The translations under genes were made by a program, and so were the position numbers. A stretch of DNA of 64,000 bases from Rhodobacteraceae bacterium NBU2976 (GTDB lineage Bacteria; Pseudomonadota; Alphaproteobacteria; Rhodobacterales; Rhodobacteraceae). Positions 1 to 7,611 of this stretch are shown here, piece after piece (the first letter of the stretch is position 1; every line of letters starts with the position of its first letter). The notes below the pieces were generated by a model. The model made no database searches. It saw nothing but the letters and a program-made list of their open reading frames with translations, and had not been told where the DNA came from. Location of the stretch: the NCBI GenBank assembly GCA_023630215.1, contig JALPRQ010000002.1:62001-126000 (forward strand). Reading direction: 5' to 3'.

Positions 1-446
1 ACCAAACACGCGCCGACCTATCCGCCATCCTTCGATACGAACCCGACGCCCACGTCTATGCCTGTGGCCCTGATCGCTACATCGCCGCCGTTCAAGACGC
101 CGCCCGCGCCAATGGATTCCCCGACGAAAATATCCATATCGAATATTTCACACTGCCCGAGGAACCCGAATATGAAAACCACCCGTTCACACTGCACCTG
201 ACCAAGTCGAATCGCGACATCCATGTCGCCGCCGACGAAACTGCCGCCGATGTTTTGAACGCCGCGGGGTTCAACGTGCTGGTCAAATGCGCCGACGGTT
301 TATGCGGCACCTGCAAATGCGGCCTGATTGGCGGCGAGGTCGAACATCGCGACCATGTGTTATCGGCACAACAACGGGAGACCGCGATTATCCTCTGCCG
401 CTCTCGCGCTGCGGACAAAGACGGGATCATTGAAATCGACCTCTAA
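1..446 (+). CDS. Phthalate-dioxygenase-reductase-type oxidoreductase, C-terminal part
   Basis: The gene enters from the left edge; the reading frame begins at base 3 and ends with TAA at 444-446. The visible part has the end of a ferredoxin-NAD(P) reductase domain (VYACGPDRYI, then HIEYF) followed by a plant-type [2Fe-2S] ferredoxin domain with C-x4-C-x2-C (CADGLCGTC) and a later cysteine in ILCRS. This FMN/NAD-then-ferredoxin order is typical of PDR/VanB reductases, which pass electrons from NAD(P)H to a Rieske oxygenase. The partner oxygenase would lie to the left and is not visible, so the substrate is unknown. Confidence 0.85.
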   Translation, partial: QTRADLSAILRYEPDAHVYACGPDRYIAAVQDAARANGFPDENIHIEYFTLPEEPEYENHPFTLHLTKSNRDIHVAADETAADVLNAAGFNVLVKCADGLCGTCKCGLIGGEVEHRDHVLSAQQRETAIILCRSRAADKDGIIEIDL

Positions 447-548
447 GCGGAAAAGCGCTGATTGGCTGAAATGCTCTTCAGACTGATCGGCGTACGCCCT
501 ATGTGAAGGCCACGCAGTGACATGCGTCAAACTGTATTGGGGGACCAT

Positions 549-1049
549 ATGAAATATATTATAATTTTGATCGCGATCCTCGTCGTTGGTGGCGGCGGGT
601 ACTATTACTACGACAAACAAGTCTCCGCCGAAGTGGCACGGGTTGAGGCGGAAAAGGCAGAAGCCGCGCGGATCGCATTAGAAGAGGCTGAAGCCGCACG
701 CTTGGCCGAAGAAGCAGAAGCCGCCCGGCTTGCCGAAGAAGCCGAGGCTGAGGCCGCGCGTGTTGCCGCCGAGCTTGAAGCAGCGACCGCAGCCGCAGAA
801 GCCGAAGCGGCACGGCTGGCAGCCGAGGCGGAAGCCGCTGCACAGAATGCACAGGATGCCGTTCAGGATCAGGTAGATCAGCTGACCGAACAGGCTGAGG
901 ATGCAGCCGACGCCGCGGAAGAGGCCGTGAACGACGCGCTTCAGTCAGCAGAGGATTCCTTGCAAGACGCTGTCGACTCGGCGGTTGATGAGATGAATGA
1001 TGCTGCCAACCCCGAGGAACCGGTGGCAGAGACATCAGAAAACAACTAA
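549..1049 (+). CDS. Ala/Glu-rich coiled-coil protein with N-terminal membrane anchor
   Basis: 166 residues. Residues 1-20 (MKYIIILIAILVVGGGGYYY) form a single membrane anchor, and almost all the rest is a low-complexity helix of repeated units such as EAEAARLAEE up to about residue 105, then an acidic tail with DAAEEAV and DAVDSAVDEM segments. The pattern predicts a long coiled coil outside the inner membrane. ATG 549 is preferred because the anchor begins there and GGGGGA lies just upstream, although the spacing is short; an in-frame ATG at 522 would add nine residues. No enzymatic motif is seen. Function unknown; a structural or tethering role is only a guess. Confidence 0.7.
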   Translation: MKYIIILIAILVVGGGGYYYYDKQVSAEVARVEAEKAEAARIALEEAEAARLAEEAEAARLAEEAEAEAARVAAELEAATAAAEAEAARLAAEAEAAAQNAQDAVQDQVDQLTEQAEDAADAAEEAVNDALQSAEDSLQDAVDSAVDEMNDAANPEEPVAETSENN

Positions 1050-1071
1050 ACGTCAGTTCGCACTGACGCGA

Positions 1072-1350
1072 TTACGTCCAATTCGGCACCTGCCCGCCCG
1101 GTAATTCCTGGCGGGCACGTGCGACAGACTCGTTTGGCAAATTCATGTCGTGGCAAAACGCCAACAGGCTAGGCTCATTCGACAGTAGAAAATCCAGAAC
1201 ACTCCCCAGAAATTCGCTATCTGCTGCATTTTCCCGCAAGTGATCGGGAGACAGGCCGCTTTGTGCCATAAAGGGGCCGGATTGATCCGGGTCGGAAACG
1301 ATCCACGATAGTGCCTGAAGCGCGATTACCTCTGCCTGTCCAATATTCAC
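1072..1350 (-). CDS. DUF3572 family protein
   Basis: 92 residues from a GTG start at 1350, preceded by AGGA at a good distance. This length and the opening NIGQAEVIALQAL fit the DUF3572 family, small alphaproteobacterial proteins of unknown function. An ATG at 1437 would add 29 unconserved residues and run into the neighbouring response-regulator leader, so I reject it. Family features visible are the ALSWIVSD and FLLSNEPSLLAFC segments. It is divergent from the diguanylate cyclase gene; the 87-base gap must hold promoters for both. Confidence 0.75.
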   Translation of the reverse strand: MNIGQAEVIALQALSWIVSDPDQSGPFMAQSGLSPDHLRENAADSEFLGSVLDFLLSNEPSLLAFCHDMNLPNESVARARQELPGGQVPNWT

Positions 1351-1437
1351 TGATCCTAATCCTGTTTGGTTACCAATGTTTAACGTTTTTCGGATTGAGT
1401 CTGCTCCCATGTTTAACCCGTGTATCTGGGAGTGCAA

Positions 1438-2823
1438 ATGTCCGGTCGCATTCTTGTTGTAGATGATATTGCTACAAATCGTCTGATCTTGCAGGCGAAA
1501 TTGTCGTCAGCCTATTTCGAGGTGCTTTTGGCCGAAAATGGTGAACAGGCGCTGGACATTGCGACAAATGAAATGCCGGACATGGTACTGCTTGATGTCA
1601 TGATGCCCGGTATCGACGGATACGCCGTTTGTTCGCGTTTGAAACGGAATCCCGACACCGCTCACATTCCGGTCATCATGATCACTGCCGCTAATGAACA
1701 ATCGGAACGGGTGCGCGGATTCCAGGCTGGTGCGGATGATTTTCTTAACAAACCGATCAACGACATGACCTTGTTCACGCGGGTGCGCAATCTTTTGCGC
1801 GTCAAGATCATGTTTGACGAACTGAAAATGCGCGAATCTACCACTCAGGAACTGGGCCTGACCGAGCTTCTGGATATGAACAGCCTCAAAAACCAAAGCG
1901 GATCGGTGATGATCGCGCCCAAAAACCAAGAACAGGGGATTGGTTGGCTTAAAAGCATGAAATCTCACCTCCCGTACGAGGTTTTTGCCTCCTATGGTGA
2001 ACGAAATGCCCTGAATGACGCAAAACTCCGCGTTCCGGATGCCTTCGTTGTCAATCAGTCGCTTGATGGCGGTGGAGACGGGTTGCGGCTGGTGTCGATG
2101 CTTAGTGCCAATCCCGAAACCCGTCGATCTGCAATTATTCTGGTTGTGGATGATGGCCGGATTGAAACCGCGTCCAAGGGATTGGAATTGGGCGCAAGCG
2201 ATTACATTTTTGCGCCTTCTGATTCCAACGAAATGATGGCACGTCTTACATCGCAGATGCGTCGCAAGAAATATTCCGACCTGCTGCGCTCCAATGTTCA
2301 GGACAGCCTGCGTATGGCCGTCATTGATCCGCTGACCGGCCTATATAATCGCCGCTATGCAATGCAACATATGGAAAAGATTGCTGATCGTTCGGTCGAA
2401 ACTCAATTGCCCTATGCTGTGATGATGATGGATCTGGATCGCTTCAAATCTGTAAACGACACCTATGGTCACGCAGCTGGAGACGAGGTGCTGAAGGAAT
2501 TTGCCCGCCGATTGCAGGAAAACCTGCGGGGCGTCGATCTGGTCGCCAGGTTCGGCGGGGAAGAATTCATGGTGGTCATGCCCGACACGAACGAGACCGA
2601 GGCGGGCTTTGCCGCTGAACGTCTGCGCAAATCGGTCGATGCGCGCACATTCCATCTGCCGGACGGACAGAAACTAGATGTCACTGTCAGCATAGGTGTT
2701 GCATTTGGTGTCGGACATAATCCGGCAGTGCCAGCATTGCTGGAACAGGCAGACAAAGCGCTTTACGACAGCAAATCGAACGGGCGCAATCGGGTATGCT
2801 ATTTTTTGGCGGATGCCGCCTGA
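1438..2823 (+). CDS. pleD: PleD-like response regulator, REC-REC-GGDEF diguanylate cyclase
   Basis: 461 residues. REC1 (about 3-120) has the acidic pocket D9-D10, phospho-acceptor D53 (LLDVMMPGIDGY) and the lysine of FLNKP. A second receiver-like domain (about 150-275) lacks a clear phospho-acceptor pocket and is probably an adaptor. The C-terminal GGDEF domain has an active-site GGEEF at 373-377 and an RGVD inhibitory site at 364-367, five residues before it, as in feedback-inhibited cyclases. It should make cyclic di-GMP from two GTP when phosphorylated. ATG 1438 follows TCTGGGAG. Domain order matches Caulobacter PleD; pathway assignment is inferred. Confidence 0.9.
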   Translation: MSGRILVVDDIATNRLILQAKLSSAYFEVLLAENGEQALDIATNEMPDMVLLDVMMPGIDGYAVCSRLKRNPDTAHIPVIMITAANEQSERVRGFQAGADDFLNKPINDMTLFTRVRNLLRVKIMFDELKMRESTTQELGLTELLDMNSLKNQSGSVMIAPKNQEQGIGWLKSMKSHLPYEVFASYGERNALNDAKLRVPDAFVVNQSLDGGGDGLRLVSMLSANPETRRSAIILVVDDGRIETASKGLELGASDYIFAPSDSNEMMARLTSQMRRKKYSDLLRSNVQDSLRMAVIDPLTGLYNRRYAMQHMEKIADRSVETQLPYAVMMMDLDRFKSVNDTYGHAAGDEVLKEFARRLQENLRGVDLVARFGGEEFMVVMPDTNETEAGFAAERLRKSVDARTFHLPDGQKLDVTVSIGVAFGVGHNPAVPALLEQADKALYDSKSNGRNRVCYFLADAA

Positions 2824-2857
2824 TCCCTAAGAAATCGCATTCCCTTGCGACTGCAAA

Positions 2858-2873
2858 CTGCGCTATAGCGCAG
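2858..2873. promoter_or_regulatory. Perfect 16-bp palindrome covering the rimO ribosome binding site
   Basis: CTGCGCTATAGCGCAG ends two bases before the rimO ATG and contains part of its Shine-Dalgarno sequence (GCAGG). As RNA it can fold into a six-pair stem with a UAUA loop that would hide the ribosome binding site. The palindrome is seen directly; a role in translational control, or as a protein-binding site, is inference. Confidence 0.5.
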
Positions 2874-2875
2874 GT

Positions 2876-4246
2876 ATGACAGACAACCCGCCAAATCTTC
2901 GCCCCGACCTTGCGCCCAAGCCGTTACTGCACAGTGACCGTCGGGAGGGACAACCAACCATTGGTATGGTCAGCCTTGGCTGTCCCAAAGCCTTGGTCGA
3001 TAGCGAACGCATCCTGACCCGATTGCGCGCCGAGGGCTATGCGATTTCGACCGACTATGCTGGTGCAGATGCGGTCATCGTCAATACCTGTGGATTTCTG
3101 GACAGTGCCAAAGCCGAAAGCCTTGATGCAATTGGCGAAGCCTTGCGCGAAAATGGAAAGGTTATTGTAACCGGCTGTCTGGGCGCCGATGAACAATTTA
3201 TTCGCGGCACTCATCCCAAGGTTCAAGCGGTTACAGGTCCCCACCAGTATGAACAGGTTCTGGACGCAGTTCATGCGTCGGTCCCCCCTTCGCCCGATCC
3301 GTTCATCGACCTCTTACCCCCCTCGGGGATCAAACTGACGCCACGACACTTTGCCTATCTTAAGATATCCGAGGGCTGCAATCATTCCTGCAAATTCTGC
3401 ATCATTCCCGATATGCGCGGTCGATTGGTCAGCCGACCGGCCCACGCGATTGTGCGTGAGGCCGAACGACTGGTCGAAGCTGGTGTCAAAGAATTGCTGG
3501 TCATCAGCCAAGATACATCAGCCTATGGGGTAGATATCCGCCATGCGACGGATCACGGGATGCGCGCACATATTTCCGACCTCGCCAAATATCTGGGAGA
3601 ATTGGGCGCATGGGTTCGCTTGCATTATATCTATCCCTACCCACATGTCCGCGATTTAATCCCATTGATGGCAGAGGGAAAGGTTCTGCCCTATCTCGAC
3701 ATACCGTTTCAGCATGCCCATCCTGACACGTTGCGCCGGATGGCACGCCCCGCGGCCGCCGAACGGACGTTGGAGCGGATCGCGGAATGGCGCAACATTT
3801 GCCCGGATATCACGCTACGATCTACCTTTATCGTCGGATATCCAGGTGAGACAGAGGCAGAGTTCTCGCACCTGCTCGACTGGCTGGACGAAGCCCAACT
3901 GGACCGGGTCGGGTGCTTTCAATATGAGAATGTGGCAGGCGCGCGATCTAATCACCTCCCCGATCATGTCCCCGATGAGGTGAAACAGGATCGGTGGGAC
4001 CGTTTCATGACCAAGGCACAGGCGATTTCGGCACAAAAACTTTCTGCAAAAATCGGCACCCAACTGGAAGCAATTGTAGACGAGGTCGATAGCGAAGGCG
4101 CGACCTGCCGTACGAAAGCCGACGCCCCTGAAATTGATGGAAATCTGTTTATTGATACCAACTTTGACCATTTGTCACCTGGCGACATTGTCAGGGTGAA
4201 TGTCGATGAAGCCAGCGAATATGATTTGTGGGGAGAACTTGTTTGA
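2876..4246 (+). CDS. rimO: Ribosomal protein uS12 (S12) methylthiotransferase RimO
   Basis: 456 residues. The N-terminal UPF0004 domain carries the three auxiliary-cluster cysteines C36 (SLGCPK), C72 (NTCGF) and C101 (TGCLG). The radical-SAM domain has C168-x3-C172-x2-C175 (CNHSCKFC), and a TRAM domain lies at the end. RimO transfers a methylthio group to a conserved aspartate of ribosomal protein S12 using S-adenosylmethionine and two iron-sulfur clusters. The [12 protein letters not shown] signature separates it from MiaB. ATG 2876 follows CAGGT. The stop overlaps the start of the next gene. Confidence 0.95.
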   Translation: MTDNPPNLRPDLAPKPLLHSDRREGQPTIGMVSLGCPKALVDSERILTRLRAEGYAISTDYAGADAVIVNTCGFLDSAKAESLDAIGEALRENGKVIVTGCLGADEQFIRGTHPKVQAVTGPHQYEQVLDAVHASVPPSPDPFIDLLPPSGIKLTPRHFAYLKISEGCNHSCKFCIIPDMRGRLVSRPAHAIVREAERLVEAGVKELLVISQDTSAYGVDIRHATDHGMRAHISDLAKYLGELGAWVRLHYIYPYPHVRDLIPLMAEGKVLPYLDIPFQHAHPDTLRRMARPAAAERTLERIAEWRNICPDITLRSTFIVGYPGETEAEFSHLLDWLDEAQLDRVGCFQYENVAGARSNHLPDHVPDEVKQDRWDRFMTKAQAISAQKLSAKIGTQLEAIVDEVDSEGATCRTKADAPEIDGNLFIDTNFDHLSPGDIVRVNVDEASEYDLWGELV

Positions 4247-5097
4247 AACACTGGATATTAATTGCATTTCTAACGTTCAACGCCGCTGAATTACACGCAC
4301 AATCCATACCCGCACCGCGAGATTTAGATGACACTCTGGACTTGATGACTGACTATCTGCTGGTGCATCCCGACGTCGAATCCGTTGTTCGGCAGGAGGA
4401 TAAGAGCTTGCTCGTCATCATGCCAGATCAGGAAAGCGTGGTGCTGTATCCCGACAATCTGACGGCCTATTTGCAGACCGCGCCATCGGACGAAGCGCGT
4501 CAAAACGTTTTCGACAATCATATGGAAACCATGATCAACTCGCTTGTGCGAAACGATACGGCCTCGGCCAATGGGTTTACATTGGATCAGCTTATGCCCG
4601 TCATTCGCGACAGCGCCTATGTCAGCGGACTGGACACCGGATTTACCTTCATTTCAGAAGAATTCGGCGGCGAGCTTAGTATTTTTCTGGTAATTGATTA
4701 CCCCGACCGGGTCGAATTTTTGCACTCAGAGTTGTTGGAAAGCGCTGGTTTCGATGTTGAACAAGCCTTCGCCGCCGCAGAACAGAACCTGCAAAAACGT
4801 TTCGCCGGTATCACAATTGAAAGCAGCAGTGAAATTCCGATCAGTTGGTTTCTGTTGGATGGCTATTTCGAAAGTTCTTTCATTTTGCTTGATGAATTCT
4901 GGGTACAAATGGCCGCCGATTACGAGGAGCTGATCATGATCGTGCCGAACAGGGACTATCTGGTCTATGGTGACGCTAGTAACGACCTTGTTCGCCCATT
5001 TCTGGCGCGACTGGCCGATGATGTTGATGCCCAATTCAACGGCGCTTTGAGCGCCGAATTGTTCCGCTGGACCGAGTCTGGTTGGGTTCTGGACTAG
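4243..5097 (+). CDS. Exported protein of unknown function
   Basis: 284 residues from a TTG start whose TTGA overlaps the rimO stop TGA; GGGGAGAA lies upstream at a suitable distance, so translation is probably coupled to rimO. The first 20 residues ([20 protein letters not shown]) are a Sec signal peptide cleaved after AQ. The mature protein is acidic, with segments such as [19 protein letters not shown] and a C-terminal [14 protein letters not shown]. No catalytic motif or cysteine pattern is seen and I recognise no family. Periplasmic location is inferred from the signal peptide. Confidence 0.7.
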   Translation: MKHWILIAFLTFNAAELHAQSIPAPRDLDDTLDLMTDYLLVHPDVESVVRQEDKSLLVIMPDQESVVLYPDNLTAYLQTAPSDEARQNVFDNHMETMINSLVRNDTASANGFTLDQLMPVIRDSAYVSGLDTGFTFISEEFGGELSIFLVIDYPDRVEFLHSELLESAGFDVEQAFAAAEQNLQKRFAGITIESSSEIPISWFLLDGYFESSFILLDEFWVQMAADYEELIMIVPNRDYLVYGDASNDLVRPFLARLADDVDAQFNGALSAELFRWTESGWVLD

Positions 5098-5156
5098 ATT
5101 ACTATTGAAAGCGCCGACATAATCCACATTTAGTATATGTGAAAAGGAGAGATATC

Positions 5157-5543
5157 ATGACTTATACCATTCATCGCACAATTTCAGACGCCACATTGGA
5201 TCAAGTCGAAGAACGCACACGTGCCGCCCTTCAATCGCAGGGGTTTGGTGTGCTGACGGAAATCGATGTGAAAGCAACGATGAAAAAGAAAATCGACAAG
5301 GATATTCGTCCCTATAAAATTCTGGGCGCGTGCAATCCGAACATGGCCTATCACGCCATGGGAGTCGAACCCCGCATCGGAGCGATGTTGCCCTGCAATG
5401 TAATCCTTCGAGAAACAGATGAGGGGATCGAAGTTGCGGCAATTGATCCGGTTGCTTCGATGATGGCAATCGAAAATCCCCAACTGGCCGAAGTGGCAGG
5501 CGAGGTTCGCGAAATGATGGCCAAAGTGGTCGATGCAGTCTAG
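5157..5543 (+). CDS. DUF302 family protein
   Basis: 128 residues from ATG 5157, preceded by AAAAGGAGAG. The sequence matches DUF302: an N-terminal TYTIHRTIS strand, then EIDVKATMKKKIDKD, the motif LGACNPNMAYHAM and VLPCNVILRET-like core (MLPCNVILRE), and a C-terminal helix. DUF302 proteins are small alpha/beta proteins; some are suspected to bind cofactors or metals but none of that is visible here. No signal peptide, so it is probably cytoplasmic. It stands apart from both neighbours by short gaps in the same direction. Confidence 0.85.
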   Translation: MTYTIHRTISDATLDQVEERTRAALQSQGFGVLTEIDVKATMKKKIDKDIRPYKILGACNPNMAYHAMGVEPRIGAMLPCNVILRETDEGIEVAAIDPVASMMAIENPQLAEVAGEVREMMAKVVDAV

Positions 5544-5575
5544 GATCAGCTCAGAACTCTATATCCAAGGCAGAA

Positions 5576-5812
5576 ATGTTTACGATCGAACATGAATTTG
5601 ACGCCTCTGTCGTGACCCTGGTCGACGAGGGGGATGGTGAGCTGAACGAAGACGTGACGATCACCATCTTTGACGATGAAGTCTTGCTGGAACAGCTTCA
5701 TCCCCGAACGGGAAAACCTCAGACCATCAGCCTGACACTCCAGCAGCTAGATGACCTCAAAGCTGCATTGAACCTACCCGAAGGGACTTATAGCCTGACG
5801 CAAAGCGAGTGA
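5576..5812 (+). CDS. Small acidic hypothetical protein
   Basis: 78 residues starting at ATG 5576 with AAGG six bases before. The composition is very acidic, with predicted beta strands (FTIEHEFDASVVTLVD, VTITIFDDEVLLEQ) and a helix (TLQQLDDLKAALNLPE). No membrane segment, signal or zinc motif. It follows the DUF302 gene by 32 bases and could share its transcript. I do not recognise the family. Confidence 0.65.
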   Translation: MFTIEHEFDASVVTLVDEGDGELNEDVTITIFDDEVLLEQLHPRTGKPQTISLTLQQLDDLKAALNLPEGTYSLTQSE

Positions 5813-5828
5813 CGGTTCACCGCAGCGG

Positions 5829-6650
5829 CTATTCCTCAGACCCGAATAGTCTTCGGGTGTCGGAAGGGAATTTCACGCTGTCCCCGTCGTCAAGCAGACT
5901 GGGACAGTAAATGTCATTGTACCAGTCGCTTTCGGGGATGTTCAGATTTTCCAGTACAGAACTGATCTGTTCCAAATGACGGATTTTGGACGGATCTCGA
6001 CGCGATTGTATCGGATGAACATGCGGCTTGTCCGGTTCTGTCTGGTGCCCCAGAAACCGCGCGATGCGCGTTGCGGCGTCCGATGAACGGATGAAATTCA
6101 CCACGAGCAAATCATCGGGTCGTGCGGCAAAATATTCCAACACGGCCAGATTGTGGCTGTTGCGAAGCTTGACCGACTGCGCGATGGCCTCGTCAGTGAT
6201 ATCCCAACCGTAAATCGGATTATAAGGCTCGTTCGTGGCGATTTGGGTATGGATATGGCATAGACGACTGTCGAGCCATGGCAACAGATCACGCACATTG
6301 AGAATGAACTTCGACCCCGGAAATCGTCGATCCAGTGCCGGGAAGTTCAGTGCTGTCCCATCGCTGAAGGCTTGGTAACTGAACTGCTCCAGGGCGTGAC
6401 CGGGACGACACCAGCTGTTGGAATGAACCGCCCGATAGCCAAGTTGCGTGAAAACCGAATGGATCGAAGATGTCCCTGACTTGCATAATCCAATCGCAAA
6501 TACCTTACCCGACGGACCCTTGCCGGTTAGCGAAATCCGCAGTGATCGCCTGATTTCGCGGCGTGCTTCGGGGTCTTTCAAGATTGATCGCGCGAAACGA
6601 AATCTTTGATACCGGCCGGTTCGTTTCAGATTTTGAACAATCGAATTCAT
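5829..6650 (-). CDS. Sulfotransferase family protein (copy 1)
   Basis: 273 residues. The 5'-phosphosulfate-binding P-loop is seen at about residue 53 (FAIGLCKSGTSSIHSVF) and a 3'-phosphate-binding segment at NVRDLLPWLDSR, the two PAPS-binding motifs of cytosolic-type sulfotransferases. A conserved VVNFIRSSDAATRIARFLG block closes the fold. It is a tandem paralogue of the next gene upstream, sharing the P-loop context, the RDL.WLDSR segment and the (F/L)IR..DA...IA.FL block. The acceptor is unknown; surface polysaccharide or another cell-envelope glycan is plausible. No obvious Shine-Dalgarno precedes ATG 6650. Confidence 0.8.
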   Translation of the reverse strand: MNSIVQNLKRTGRYQRFRFARSILKDPEARREIRRSLRISLTGKGPSGKVFAIGLCKSGTSSIHSVFTQLGYRAVHSNSWCRPGHALEQFSYQAFSDGTALNFPALDRRFPGSKFILNVRDLLPWLDSRLCHIHTQIATNEPYNPIYGWDITDEAIAQSVKLRNSHNLAVLEYFAARPDDLLVVNFIRSSDAATRIARFLGHQTEPDKPHVHPIQSRRDPSKIRHLEQISSVLENLNIPESDWYNDIYCPSLLDDGDSVKFPSDTRRLFGSEE

Positions 6651-6660
6651 GGAAGATCAA

Positions 6661-7494
6661 CTATGATAGCAAGCTCGTATCTGGGACATATTGACCAAGT
6701 TCTGGATCAGTATTGCGACTTGGACAATATAGGTCAAATCCTCGCTCTTCCGGATCAATTCCCATTTTGTCCATCACCCGCACAATCTGATCATGAAACA
6801 CCAATCGTTCGGCAGTTCGTTTCTGCGCAATTGGCAGAATATGAGGTTTTACAGGAGTGCGGTCGATATCCAGAAAATCTGCGATTTTGGAGACGGCGTC
6901 GGGATCGCGGATAAAATTGATGATCAACAAGTCATCGGGGCGCAATTTGAAATATTTAAGGACGCGACTATGCTGCCGCTCGCGCGCGACAATCGCGTGT
7001 TCCAACGCTTCGTCGCTGTCGTTCCAATATTCATTGGGGACAAATGCCGGATTTTCGCGCATTTCATAGTCGATATGGTGACGGCGACTGTCGAGCCATT
7101 GATCCAGATCGCGCACATTCAAAATGAATCGAGCCGAAGGAAAGTCGCGATCAAGTCGCGCAAACATGTGTACCGGACCATCGCTAAATGCATCAAACAT
7201 ATAGCGATGGAGCTTGTTTCGTGGATCAGACCAGACAACCGAATGCTCGGAATGCAACCCTAAATTCTTGAACAAATGGTGGATCGAGGTCGTTCCCGAT
7301 TTGTGCAAGCCAATCACGAAAACCTTGCGCGCTGGAGACATGACCCCAGCTTTGCCGGCGAGTGTCCGCACCAGACAGCGATAGCTTTGCGGACTCGTCA
7401 GCATATTCCAATAGGAATGCCGTTGACTTCCGTGCCCCCCAATTTGCGGATCAACGCGAATATCTTCAGAATCCGGTTCTAAGGCTCTCGTCAT
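6661..7494 (-). CDS. Sulfotransferase family protein (copy 2)
   Basis: 277 residues from ATG 7494, chosen over a GTG at 7506 because GGAAAG sits at a good distance before it. PAPS P-loop: FVIGLHKSGTTSIHHLF; 3'-phosphate motif: NVRDLDQWLDSRRHH; C-terminal block LIINFIRDPDAVSKIADFL. It lies 10 bases upstream of copy 1 in the same direction, so the two are probably co-transcribed and arose by duplication. The divergence between them suggests different acceptors rather than a recent copy. Acceptor unknown. Confidence 0.8.
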   Translation of the reverse strand: MTRALEPDSEDIRVDPQIGGHGSQRHSYWNMLTSPQSYRCLVRTLAGKAGVMSPARKVFVIGLHKSGTTSIHHLFKNLGLHSEHSVVWSDPRNKLHRYMFDAFSDGPVHMFARLDRDFPSARFILNVRDLDQWLDSRRHHIDYEMRENPAFVPNEYWNDSDEALEHAIVARERQHSRVLKYFKLRPDDLLIINFIRDPDAVSKIADFLDIDRTPVKPHILPIAQKRTAERLVFHDQIVRVMDKMGIDPEERGFDLYCPSRNTDPELGQYVPDTSLLS

Positions 7495-7568
7495 CTTGCT
7501 TTCCACGATTTCGTTGTCGTCGTCGGGAACGGCACCAAATAACTTAGAATACCATACTGAACCAATTA

Positions 7569-7604
7569 TAAAAACTCAGCCAATCCACGAGAATGCAGAT
7601 TGGC
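7569..7604 (-). terminator. Rho-independent terminator of ettA
   Basis: On the minus strand a GCCAATC/GATTGGC stem (arms 7598-7604 and 7579-7585) with a 12-base loop is followed by GAG and a run of five T (7570-7574). It lies just after the ettA stop at 7612. Confidence 0.75.
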
Positions 7605-7611
7605 CGTAATA

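Noticed and set aside
559-1035. 158-residue Arg/Pro/Leu-rich frame on the minus strand
   Set aside because: Antisense to the repeated Ala/Glu codons of the coiled-coil gene; composition is a by-product of that repeat.
1370-1384. Possible CtrA box before the PleD-like gene
   Set aside because: TTAC-N7-TAAC, or TTAC-N6-TTAA, misses the consensus in bases or spacing.
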